From assembly GCA_937899105.1 (NCBI GenBank), contig CALBPF010000053.1, forward strand, positions 1-50,319: a stretch of 50,319 nucleotides of DNA. Direction: 5' to 3'. The translations under genes and the position numbers were made by a program. Below the pieces are notes generated by a model, which had not been told where the DNA came from, ran no database searches, and was given only the letters and a program-made list of their open reading frames with translations. This stretch comes from an uncultured Flammeovirgaceae bacterium (GTDB taxonomy: Bacteria > Bacteroidota > Bacteroidia > Cytophagales > Cyclobacteriaceae). Positions 42,524 to 50,319 of this stretch are shown here, piece by piece (positions within the stretch are counted from its first letter, which is position 1; every line of letters starts with the position of its first letter).

Positions 42524-43362
42524 TGGCAGGCATTGATTTCCTGGCCGTTCAAATAAAATGCGCTGAAGATGTTCGCGACATTATGATTGCCGAGCTTTCA
42601 GAATTGCAATATGATTCTATGATGGAAACACAAGAAGGCTTGGAAGCTTATATAGAGAAGGCTCTATTTAAAGAAGATCAGCTGAAACAACTTATAGCAA
42701 AATATTCTCAGCAATCAATTACGTACGAGGTACAACCCGTGGTTGCTCGGAATTGGAATGAAGAATGGGAAAAAAATTATGACCCTATTGTAGTAGAAGA
42801 TCAGATCTATGTCCGCGCCACTTTTCATGACGTCCACCCCGCATTTCCTTTTGAGATCGTCATAAATCATAGAATGTCTGTTGGTAAGGGACACCATGCC
42901 ACTACGTACCTAATGCTTAAAAATCAATTGGTTTTGGACCATAGTAAAAAACGAGTACTGGATGCTGGAACCGGTACCGGCATTTTGGCGGTAATGGCTG
43001 AAAAATTAGGAGCATCCGAAGTGATTGCTTACGATAATAACAGCTGGAGCATTGAGAACGCTCCTGAAAACCTGAAATTAAACCATTGCGAAAAGGTTGA
43101 AATTCGGGAGGGCGCCATAAATACTTTGAACCTTAGCGGTAATTTTAACATTGTGCTTGCCAACATCAATAAGAATGTTTTACTCGATGAAATGGCGTCA
43201 TATTGTTCTTTCTTAGCAGTAAGCGGATTTCTGGCCCTCAGTGGTTTTTATGAGGATGATGCAGATGATATTAAGACTTGCGCTGTACAACATGGTTTGA
43301 TAGAAAAAACCCGTATTACCAGGAACGACTGGTGCTCAATTGTATTTACAAAAGTGAATTAA
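42523..43362 (+). CDS. prmA: Ribosomal protein L11 methyltransferase
   Basis: A 279-residue class I methyltransferase modifying ribosomal protein L11. The SAM-binding loop is LDAGTGTGILAVMAEKLGA and motif IV is LANINKNVL. The N-terminal substrate-recognition region (residues about 1-110) carries WNEEWEKNY. Start coupled to the tpiA stop. Confidence 0.93.
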   Translation: MAGIDFLAVQIKCAEDVRDIMIAELSELQYDSMMETQEGLEAYIEKALFKEDQLKQLIAKYSQQSITYEVQPVVARNWNEEWEKNYDPIVVEDQIYVRATFHDVHPAFPFEIVINHRMSVGKGHHATTYLMLKNQLVLDHSKKRVLDAGTGTGILAVMAEKLGASEVIAYDNNSWSIENAPENLKLNHCEKVEIREGAINTLNLSGNFNIVLANINKNVLLDEMASYCSFLAVSGFLALSGFYEDDADDIKTCAVQHGLIEKTRITRNDWCSIVFTKVN

Positions 43363-43453
43363 TTGCAATCATCATTCTTTTTTTTTCGTTATTACCATTC
43401 CGGTGTTTTCTAATGGAATTGGTTAATTCATTAATATTTAGGAATTTATCACG

Positions 43454-46400
43454 TTGATATTCAAATTCAGATCATATTTCACCATTTCATTCCTGCTGAT
43501 TTTACTGCAGAGTGCAGCCTTTGGACAGTCTGCGGTAGTAGGATCGGATTCCTTGAAAACCCGATTAGATGCCTTGCGTTCTGAACAGACCTTAGTAATT
43601 CGGGACGATTTTCTATTTACATGGCCCAGGCTGGGGCCTGATTTTCAGGATAAGATCATGAAGAATGTCGCTACTATCATGAACATGCGATATAATTCAA
43701 AGAGCCTTTTGGATGATTACTTCCATTCCATAGCCTCCGCTAAGGACATAGAACGGATAGATGATAAGATGTTAACATCATACCTGAACGTAGCTGAAAA
43801 GATGATTGAAAATCATGATTCACGAGAAATTAGCACATTCCTGAAGGCAGCGGTGCAATTCTTTGAAAATGAGGCCCTTTACTATTCAACCTCCAATAAA
43901 CTGTATGTATTAAATGATACCTACAGCTTTGAATATGTGGATGACCCAGTAATAGAAGAGGTAGTTGAAGAGCCGATTGAAGAAGTTGAGGAACAGGAGG
44001 AAGAAGAATGGTTTGACGACTGGGATGAAGAGGAACCCGATGAAGACTGGGATACCGAATGGGAAGAAGAGGAGGAGTACTATGAAGATGAGCCCGAACT
44101 TTCCGAAGAAGAATTACTAACACAAGCAATTACAGCTACCGGAGGGGCAAATTTACCTGTCGTAACCGGACCGGTTATTCAATTTTCTGCTGTGGACTTG
44201 AATTTTGTTACTGGGTATGACTCGGTTTTTTTGACCAATACCAGCGGCAGTTACATGATGATGACTCGCGAATTTGCAGGAAATGGCGGTAGGTTTGATT
44301 GGACAATGGCTGGTCTCAGTGCAGACTCTGTTTATGCAGATCTTTCAGAATATGGTCTTGACACCAGGAAAAGCGAATTAAAAGCTGAATCTGCTAAACT
44401 TACCTATCTGGGTAAAGTTGATGATAAAGTTGATGGGGTATTCCAGTACAAAAGTGTTGCTCACGATTCCACGAACGATGCAAGCTATCCAAGGTTCCAA
44501 TCTTATTACAGCAATATCCCGGTAAAAGGGTTTGCCGATGGATTTTTATATCAGGGAGGATTTTCCATGAATGGCGCCAAGTTAAATAGCTCATCTCTTT
44601 TTGGAAAAAACTCGCTTATCGAAGTTCAGGGAGAAACCTCTAAACAATTTAAGGCCCGCGCAGAATTTTTTGAGTTTCAGGATTCGATAGTTACTGCCCT
44701 AAGAGCTTCTGCCGTTATCTATCAGGATAATGATTCCATTTATCACCCTGCTGTACGTATTAAGTATGATATGAACAGCAAAAATTTAACACTTCAAAAA
44801 GATAAAGGGGGGTTTAGAAATACGCCCTACACCTCGAGCTACTTTAACATAGACTTCACTTCGGATATTATTAGATGGGACATGCAGTCAGACAGTCTCG
44901 ATGCATCTATATTGGCGGCTCGCACCATAGTACCGGCCTATTTTGAATCTTCTGATCATTATAACTATGAGGACTACACATCTTTGGGGGACAGGGTATA
45001 TGATTTCAATCCGCTTGGCATTGTTGCTTACTACGCTGATAAAGAGGGGGTAGAACAATTCTATGTTACCGATCTGGCTAAATTCTATAAAAAGAAGGAA
45101 AGAATATTACGCGGAGCCATGGTATTTCTGGCGCAAAAAGGACTTATCGGCTATGATCCTAATGACGGTTTGGTGACCGTTAAAGAAAAAACGAAGCACT
45201 TGTTTAACGCTAAAAGAGGACGTAAAGACTTTGATAATATAATTATCAAGTCAGTTACCGCAGAAAAGCCAAATGCCACTATAAACTTTAAAGAAAGATA
45301 TATGACGGTACGCGGCGTGGAGAGCTTTAAGATAAGCGACTCCTTAAATGTGACAATAGAACCTGATAGCAGTGAGATAACCCTGATGAAAAACCGTGAT
45401 TTCAAATTTGATGGTAAAGTATATGCCGGAAACTTTGAATACATAGGCCATGATTTTACCTTCAAGTACGACAGCTTCCTCATTAATCTAAACCAGATAG
45501 CATCAATAGAATTAATCTTAAAAGAGGAAAATAGCAGGGGTACGGAGGGAACCAGGAAAATCAACAATGCATTGGTGTCAACCGATTCTATTCAATCAAC
45601 AGGGAGCAGAGCAAGTAATATTCAAGGTGGCTCAGGCACACTTTTTATAAATAAACCGGGTAATAAGTCCAGTAAGAAAAAATATCTAAACTACCCTAGC
45701 TTCACATCCGAAAAAGGTCAGGTGGCTTATTTTGATCGGTCGGAAATCCTGGGAGGCGTCTATGACAGATCACTATATTTCCTTATTCCACCATTTAACC
45801 TGGACAGTTTAGATGGCTCTGATCCGGCGGCCATCGGTTTTGAAGGTACGTTCAACTCCAGTGGCATGTTCCCTGCTTTTAAAGAAACCTTGCGTATTCA
45901 ACCCGACTATTCGTTAGGTTTTCAACACGAAATACCTGCTGACGGCTATACACTTTATGAGGGGGAAGGGAAGCTCTATAGTACGCTTAGTATGGATAGC
46001 CGTGGGCTGCGCGCCGACGGAAAAATTGATTTTCTTACCAGTTCGCTTGAATCCAAGGACTTTATCTTCTACCCCGACTCCGTAACTGGCAGCGGCGACG
46101 TTTTTTATATGAAAGAGGACGAATACAATGGTGTACTTTTTCCTCAGGCGACACTCAAAAACTATGAAATGAAGTGGTTGCCAAAGAAAGACAGTATGTA
46201 CGTTAAAAATGTAGAAGACCCTATACAGTTTTACAATGAAACGGCATCGCTTGATGGTACTGCAATTATAACAAACAGCGGTGTTTTTGGCTCCGGGCTA
46301 CTGGCTACAAGGGGCTCCGAATCCAAGTCTGATGAGATATCACTAGGCCAGAGTGAATTCTCTGCCAGGAATGCCCAGTTCGACCTGAAATCCAGCAATC

Positions 46401-48280
46401 CGGAGAAAGCCGCCCTCTACGGTGATGATGTAAGACTAAAATTCAATTTGGATGAAAACTACGCACTGATAAGTCCTGAAGTTGAGGGAGAAGCCGCCAT
46501 AGAGTTCCCCTATGCTCAGTTTAAAACATCAATTACGGAAGCTCGCTGGGATCTTGAGGAAGAAAAAATAACAATGACCAAGCCTGAAGATGTATCCATC
46601 GAGAGCTCCTATTTTTATACCACCCGAGAAGATCTTGACTCACTGCGCTTTAACGCTACCAAGGCAGAATATGACATAAATACATTAGAACTGAAAGTGA
46701 GCGGTATACCATATATCATTGTAGCCGATGCCAAAATAACCCCTGAAAATAACGAAGTACTGATTCTGGAGAACTCGAAAATTGGTCAACTTTCCAATAC
46801 CACGATTATTCTGGATACACTTAACGGCTACCATAGGCTTACTGAAGGAGTCATTGAAATAAAATCAAGAAATGAGTTTTCGGGTTATGCCACTTATCAA
46901 TTTGTAAATGCCCTGAATGATACCATACCCATAAAAATGGAGGATTTCCGCCTTGAAGAGATATATGCTGAAGACGCAAGAAAAAAAGATCTGCCGGAAA
47001 AACACACCGTAGCCAATGGATCGGTCAGTGAGCTTGAGAATGTACTGGTTTCTCCAGGGATCTTCTACAAGGGCGACCTGATTTTATATGCTCATAAGCC
47101 TGCCATGGAACTGGCCGGCTATGTGAAGCTCGACCTCAAAGAACCAGGTTATAATACCTGGATCAAACATAGCAGTAGCGCAGACCAACATGAAGTGGTG
47201 ATTGATTATGACAATTCTACCACGGAAGAAGGGCGAAAGCTTGAAGCAGGCCTGCACTTTTCATCCGGAGACAATAGCCTTTATCATTCTTTTATAACAG
47301 AAAAGTTCACACCTGATGATGAAGACTTCTTCACACCGTCAGGAGTATTATTCTATGATAAGGAAACCACGGAATTCGTGATAGAAGATTCTCTTAAGGC
47401 TTCAGGAAAGTCATTTGCAGGCAAGATCTTTAGATACAACCAAAATACATCTGAGTTAAAATTTGAAGGACCAGTTACTTTTGTTCCGGCAAGTAAAGAT
47501 GTTGAGATTGGCGCCTCGGCATTGGGTCAGGCTAATATTAACGAGGTAAGTTATAAGCTAAATACATTATTTTCTATTTCGTTTAAGCCCGTTCCAACAG
47601 CCGCTTTCGATGCCATGGCCATTGATATACTGGATGTAGTAAACAACCTAGGCGCCCCGGAAGGGTTAGGCGATCCCACAGAACTGCTTTACAAGCTGGC
47701 AGATATCTCAGGTGAACGTGCCGCTCGAGAATATGAAAAGCAATCTTTGGAGGCCTATGTGCCGCTGGCCGGATTTACTAAAGAAATGTCTGCCTCCATG
47801 GTATTCGCCGATGTAAATATGGAATGGTCAGCTGACTATAATGCTTTTTATAACAAAGGAAAGCTCGGCATGTCTAACGTACAACGCACAGACATTAACG
47901 GAGCATTCGATGGGTTTCTTGAAGCCAAAAGAAATGAAGCGGGTGGGGCCATTTTTAATCTCTTTCTCAAGGCTTCTGCAGACTCATGGTACTATTTCAG
48001 TTATGAAGATAACCGTTTGCTGATCTTTTCATCCAATAATGCATTTAATACCATAATTAGTAAAAAGAGTAACGGCGCTAAGGCAAAAATTGGAGAATTG
48101 GTTTTTGCCCCTGCAGACCGGGCAGAGACTTTGAACTTTATTAATAGATTTAGACTTCAATATTATGGTATTGAAGATCCTTATCAACTTGATTCCAGCG
48201 TAGAGGAGGAAGAATTGGACAATACCGAAGAAGAAACAGATGATGACGATGGGTTTGACGATGACGATGATGGATTCTAA
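43454..48280 (+). CDS. Very large secreted protein of unknown function with acidic linker and tail
   Basis: A 1,608-residue predicted envelope protein, far the largest gene here. A TTG start gives a signal peptide of about 25 residues (FLLILLQSAAFGQ). The N-terminal domain (30-160) is helical. Residues about 165-225 are very acidic (repeated EEE and DEE stretches with Trp: EEEWFDDWDEEEPDEDWDTE). Then comes a long beta-rich part with short repeating strands (YADLSEYGLDTRKSEL; LDGTAIITNSGVFGSGLL; YIIVADAKITPENNE; GEGKLYSTLSMDSRG), vaguely OstA/LptD-like or AsmA-like. The end is again acidic (DDDDGFDDDDDGF). I do not recognise the family. It lies between prmA and plsY, so a conserved envelope or export role is possible. 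Confidence 0.85.
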   Translation: MIFKFRSYFTISFLLILLQSAAFGQSAVVGSDSLKTRLDALRSEQTLVIRDDFLFTWPRLGPDFQDKIMKNVATIMNMRYNSKSLLDDYFHSIASAKDIERIDDKMLTSYLNVAEKMIENHDSREISTFLKAAVQFFENEALYYSTSNKLYVLNDTYSFEYVDDPVIEEVVEEPIEEVEEQEEEEWFDDWDEEEPDEDWDTEWEEEEEYYEDEPELSEEELLTQAITATGGANLPVVTGPVIQFSAVDLNFVTGYDSVFLTNTSGSYMMMTREFAGNGGRFDWTMAGLSADSVYADLSEYGLDTRKSELKAESAKLTYLGKVDDKVDGVFQYKSVAHDSTNDASYPRFQSYYSNIPVKGFADGFLYQGGFSMNGAKLNSSSLFGKNSLIEVQGETSKQFKARAEFFEFQDSIVTALRASAVIYQDNDSIYHPAVRIKYDMNSKNLTLQKDKGGFRNTPYTSSYFNIDFTSDIIRWDMQSDSLDASILAARTIVPAYFESSDHYNYEDYTSLGDRVYDFNPLGIVAYYADKEGVEQFYVTDLAKFYKKKERILRGAMVFLAQKGLIGYDPNDGLVTVKEKTKHLFNAKRGRKDFDNIIIKSVTAEKPNATINFKERYMTVRGVESFKISDSLNVTIEPDSSEITLMKNRDFKFDGKVYAGNFEYIGHDFTFKYDSFLINLNQIASIELILKEENSRGTEGTRKINNALVSTDSIQSTGSRASNIQGGSGTLFINKPGNKSSKKKYLNYPSFTSEKGQVAYFDRSEILGGVYDRSLYFLIPPFNLDSLDGSDPAAIGFEGTFNSSGMFPAFKETLRIQPDYSLGFQHEIPADGYTLYEGEGKLYSTLSMDSRGLRADGKIDFLTSSLESKDFIFYPDSVTGSGDVFYMKEDEYNGVLFPQATLKNYEMKWLPKKDSMYVKNVEDPIQFYNETASLDGTAIITNSGVFGSGLLATRGSESKSDEISLGQSEFSARNAQFDLKSSNPEKAALYGDDVRLKFNLDENYALISPEVEGEAAIEFPYAQFKTSITEARWDLEEEKITMTKPEDVSIESSYFYTTREDLDSLRFNATKAEYDINTLELKVSGIPYIIVADAKITPENNEVLILENSKIGQLSNTTIILDTLNGYHRLTEGVIEIKSRNEFSGYATYQFVNALNDTIPIKMEDFRLEEIYAEDARKKDLPEKHTVANGSVSELENVLVSPGIFYKGDLILYAHKPAMELAGYVKLDLKEPGYNTWIKHSSSADQHEVVIDYDNSTTEEGRKLEAGLHFSSGDNSLYHSFITEKFTPDDEDFFTPSGVLFYDKETTEFVIEDSLKASGKSFAGKIFRYNQNTSELKFEGPVTFVPASKDVEIGASALGQANINEVSYKLNTLFSISFKPVPTAAFDAMAIDILDVVNNLGAPEGLGDPTELLYKLADISGERAAREYEKQSLEAYVPLAGFTKEMSASMVFADVNMEWSADYNAFYNKGKLGMSNVQRTDINGAFDGFLEAKRNEAGGAIFNLFLKASADSWYYFSYEDNRLLIFSSNNAFNTIISKKSNGAKAKIGELVFAPADRAETLNFINRFRLQYYGIEDPYQLDSSVEEEELDNTEEETDDDDGFDDDDDGF

Positions 48281-48304
48281 GTTTTCTAAACTTTCTTAAT
48301 TCCT

Positions 48305-48312
48305 TATATTTG
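48305..48312 (+). promoter_or_regulatory. -7 promoter element of plsY
   Basis: TATATTTG, matching TAnnTTTG, 62 bases before the plsY ATG. A CCTAATT...AATTAGG inverted repeat lies in the leader. Confidence 0.45.
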
Positions 48313-48374
48313 CAGGCTCGCACCTAATTAAAATAAGAGTCAATTAGGTTCATGTTTAACTTAAATGCCATAGT

Positions 48375-49019
48375 ATGACAGTATTATTCATTGCCCTTGG
48401 ACTTATCATAGCTTACTTTATGGGTTCTATTCCTACAGCTATTTGGTTCGGAAGAGCAGTTTATAATACGGATGTCAGACAGCATGGAAGTGGAAATCCA
48501 GGAGCCACTAATACTTTTCGTGTTTTAGGAACAAGGGCCGGAACTATTGTTATGCTGGGAGACTTTATTAAAGGTTTGCTGGCTACTTCAATAGCTACTC
48601 TGTTGATGCACGGAAATATCATCACCCCGGCTAACTTGGTTACCTATAAGCTCATTTTTGGCGTGGTAGCTGTAGTAGGTCATATTTTTTCGGCATTTAT
48701 AAATTTCAAAGGAGGTAAAGGAGTGGCTACATTATTGGGAATGATGATAGCGATTCACTATGAAGTGGCCATTGTTTGTATACTAGTGTTCCTCATTTCT
48801 CTCCTTATCACGAAATATGTTTCGCTGTCCTCAATCATAGGGGCGCTCTCTTTTCCATGTATGCTGGTTTTCATTCCGCGATTTAAAACGAGTGAGCCTC
48901 TACTTATCATTTTTGGGTTTTTTCTTTTTGTAGTTATTGTTTGGACACATAACAAGAATATTAAGCGCCTACTCTCGGGAGATGAAAACAAAACACATCT
49001 TATAAAGCGTAAGAATTAA
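48375..49019 (+). CDS. plsY: Glycerol-3-phosphate acyltransferase PlsY
   Basis: A 214-residue inner-membrane enzyme that transfers acyl from acyl-phosphate to glycerol-3-phosphate, the first step of phospholipid synthesis. Family motifs: GSIPTAIWFGRAVY, GSGNPGATNTFRVLG and FKGGKGVATLLG; about five membrane helices. The length fits. Confidence 0.95.
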   Translation: MTVLFIALGLIIAYFMGSIPTAIWFGRAVYNTDVRQHGSGNPGATNTFRVLGTRAGTIVMLGDFIKGLLATSIATLLMHGNIITPANLVTYKLIFGVVAVVGHIFSAFINFKGGKGVATLLGMMIAIHYEVAIVCILVFLISLLITKYVSLSSIIGALSFPCMLVFIPRFKTSEPLLIIFGFFLFVVIVWTHNKNIKRLLSGDENKTHLIKRKN

Positions 49020-49151
49020 TTTTATAGTTTCTACAGGCCGTTTATCCCTATTTCAGTCTGATAATGTAAATATCAGTCTCTTTCGCGTTGAGTGACGTTT
49101 GAAAAACTAATCACTCAGAGCCCACCTATTTCTTACTTAAACCTATTTATT

Positions 49152-50288
49152 ATGTTATCTAAACGACTATTTAATTTCGTTTTTCTGGTAGGCTTATGTG
49201 CTTTCATGAGCGCTAATGTTTTGGGCCAGGGAATTACACTACCAAGGACTAGCGGAGCAGCTACAGTATCGCAGACTGTTGGAATTAGTACTATCACCAT
49301 AAACTACTCAAGGCCAAATGTAGTAAGCCAGCAAGGCCAGGACCGAACTGACCAAATATGGGGTTCTGTTGTACCCTACGGTTACAACAATCTAGGCTTT
49401 GGTACGGCCACCGAGGCTCCCTGGAGAGCAGGGGCTAATGAGAATACGACTATTGAATTTTCTAATGATGTTAAAGTCGAGGGGCAGACCCTTGCAGCCG
49501 GCTTGTACGGCCTTCATTATGCCGTGTTTGAAGATGGTAAAGCCACAGTTATCTTCTCTAATAAAACTACTGCGTGGGGTAGTTATTTTTACGATAAAAA
49601 AGATGATGCTTTACGTGTAGACATACAATCAGAAGGATTTACACAGACAAATGTTCTGACCTATCATTTTGTAGAGGTAGGAACTTCTGAAGCCATTTTA
49701 GCCCTTGACTGGGAGAAAAAACGAATCCCCGTAAAGTTCGAATTTGATACTCCTGAACTGGTTTACCAAAATATTAAACTTGAATTGGAAACCAACCCAG
49801 GTTTCCAGCTTACTAGCTGGACCGCCGCGGCCAATTACCTGGTTCAAAACAACATTCATCTTGATGATGCCTTGACCTGGGCCAGCGCCGCAGTAGAAGG
49901 ACAGTTCTTTAGTCAAAAAAACTTCAATACGCTTTCTACAAAGTCGGCTGTACTTAACGCAATGGGCAAGACAGATGAAGCTATTGCGGTCATGGATGAG
50001 GCCCTGGCTGACCCTTCGGCTACTATAAATAACTATTATGGGTATGGCCGTCAACTGATTGCTGCCAAAAAAGTAGATAAAGCAATGGAAGTATTTAAAA
50101 AAGCAAATAAAAAATGGGGTGATCACTGGCTCGCTCCACATGGCTTGGCTCGTGTTTATTCAGCATCAGGAGATTACGCGAAGGCATTAAAATACGAGAA
50201 AACAGCTCATACTAAAGCTCCTGAAACAAGTAAGCCTTTTTTGGAAGGTTACTTGAAGTCATTAGAAGAGGGGAAAGACTTTAATTAG
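49152..50288 (+). CDS. DUF2911-domain protein with TPR-like C terminus
   Basis: About 378 residues from the ATG at 49152 (MLSKRLFNFVFLVGLCAFMS), with a signal peptide ending near GQG. Residues about 30-190 are a DUF2911 domain (LPRTSGAATVSQTVG; ITINYSRPNV; TAWGSYFYDKKDDALRVDI), a beta domain common in Bacteroidota. The C-terminal half has helical TPR-like repeats (AIAVMDEALADPSATINNYY; GDYAKALKYEKTAHTKAPE). I take the internal ATG because the longer 5' frame has no start context and would push the signal peptide inwards. Role unknown. It is followed by nothing recognisable to the window's end. Confidence 0.85.
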   Translation: MLSKRLFNFVFLVGLCAFMSANVLGQGITLPRTSGAATVSQTVGISTITINYSRPNVVSQQGQDRTDQIWGSVVPYGYNNLGFGTATEAPWRAGANENTTIEFSNDVKVEGQTLAAGLYGLHYAVFEDGKATVIFSNKTTAWGSYFYDKKDDALRVDIQSEGFTQTNVLTYHFVEVGTSEAILALDWEKKRIPVKFEFDTPELVYQNIKLELETNPGFQLTSWTAAANYLVQNNIHLDDALTWASAAVEGQFFSQKNFNTLSTKSAVLNAMGKTDEAIAVMDEALADPSATINNYYGYGRQLIAAKKVDKAMEVFKKANKKWGDHWLAPHGLARVYSASGDYAKALKYEKTAHTKAPETSKPFLEGYLKSLEEGKDFN

Positions 50289-50319
50289 TCTCTAGCGCTC
50301 CTATCATTTCTAAAATATC

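Noticed and set aside
43830..44129. Antisense frame opposite the acidic stretch
   Set aside because: It is rich in Leu, Pro, His and Ser only because it is the reverse complement of Glu/Asp codons.
1..50319. CRISPR array, tRNA, rRNA or phage genes
   Set aside because: No regularly spaced repeats, cloverleaf candidates, ribosomal signatures or phage structural genes were noticed by eye; a tRNAscan and a repeat finder would confirm.

Overview
The window looks like a chromosomal segment of a gliding-type Bacteroidota bacterium, most likely a member of the Cytophagales/Cytophagia. The evidence is GldE and GldD, an azurin-type lipoprotein, propeller and TonB-receptor proteins, DUF5916, DUF2911 and DUF6686-type families, a 29-residue COX24-like basic protein, and repeated TAnnTTTG promoter elements, the Bacteroidota -7 consensus. 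No rRNA, tRNA, CRISPR array or complete insertion sequence was seen.

Layout. 1-2.5 kb: a DUF4374-type lipoprotein and a PepSY membrane protein, a pair usually linked to metal uptake. The lipoprotein's apparent start codon lies inside a copy of a transposon terminal repeat. 2.5-7 kb (minus strand): flavodoxin, azurin, a secreted histidine phosphatase and a DUF5916 outer-membrane protein. 7-11.2 kb (minus): a likely nitrosative-stress/redox module with two DUF6686-like small proteins around a RIC-type di-iron hemerythrin, a frameshifted methyltransferase, a GAF-PAS protein ending in an isolated phosphoacceptor-like helix, and a NarL-type response regulator. A 16-20 bp palindrome (TCACTAG-N2-CTAGTGA) recurs upstream of flavodoxin, DUF5916 and the hemerythrin operon, and a second 23-bp element recurs upstream of the operon and the response regulator.

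11.2-15.3 kb is a decay zone. It holds three broken genes (a small Cys-rich membrane protein, an unidentified gene and a DJ-1/PfpI protein), a 151-bp MITE-like element with perfect 17-bp terminal repeats and a 9-bp target duplication, a NarX-like sensor fragment, a PAS protein and a doubly frameshifted, internally deleted CDF metal transporter. 15.3-19 kb is a metal-uptake locus: a secreted thioredoxin-fold protein, a TonB-dependent receptor and a divergent MntR-like DtxR regulator with a perfect palindrome between them.

19-50 kb is mostly housekeeping: M20 peptidase, PagL-like deacylase, TetR regulator, a propeller protein lacking a kinase, gdhA, uvrA, an ECF sigma factor with a tiny partner, nth, a glycosyltransferase, rng, HU, then mutY-ssb-gldE-gldD-recG, tpiA-prmA, a 1,608-residue secreted protein of unknown function with acidic linker and tail, plsY and a DUF2911/TPR protein. 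The best candidates for undescribed biology are the shared-palindrome redox regulon with its structured 5' leader, the kinase-less phosphoacceptor proteins, the MITE family, and the giant acidic protein.
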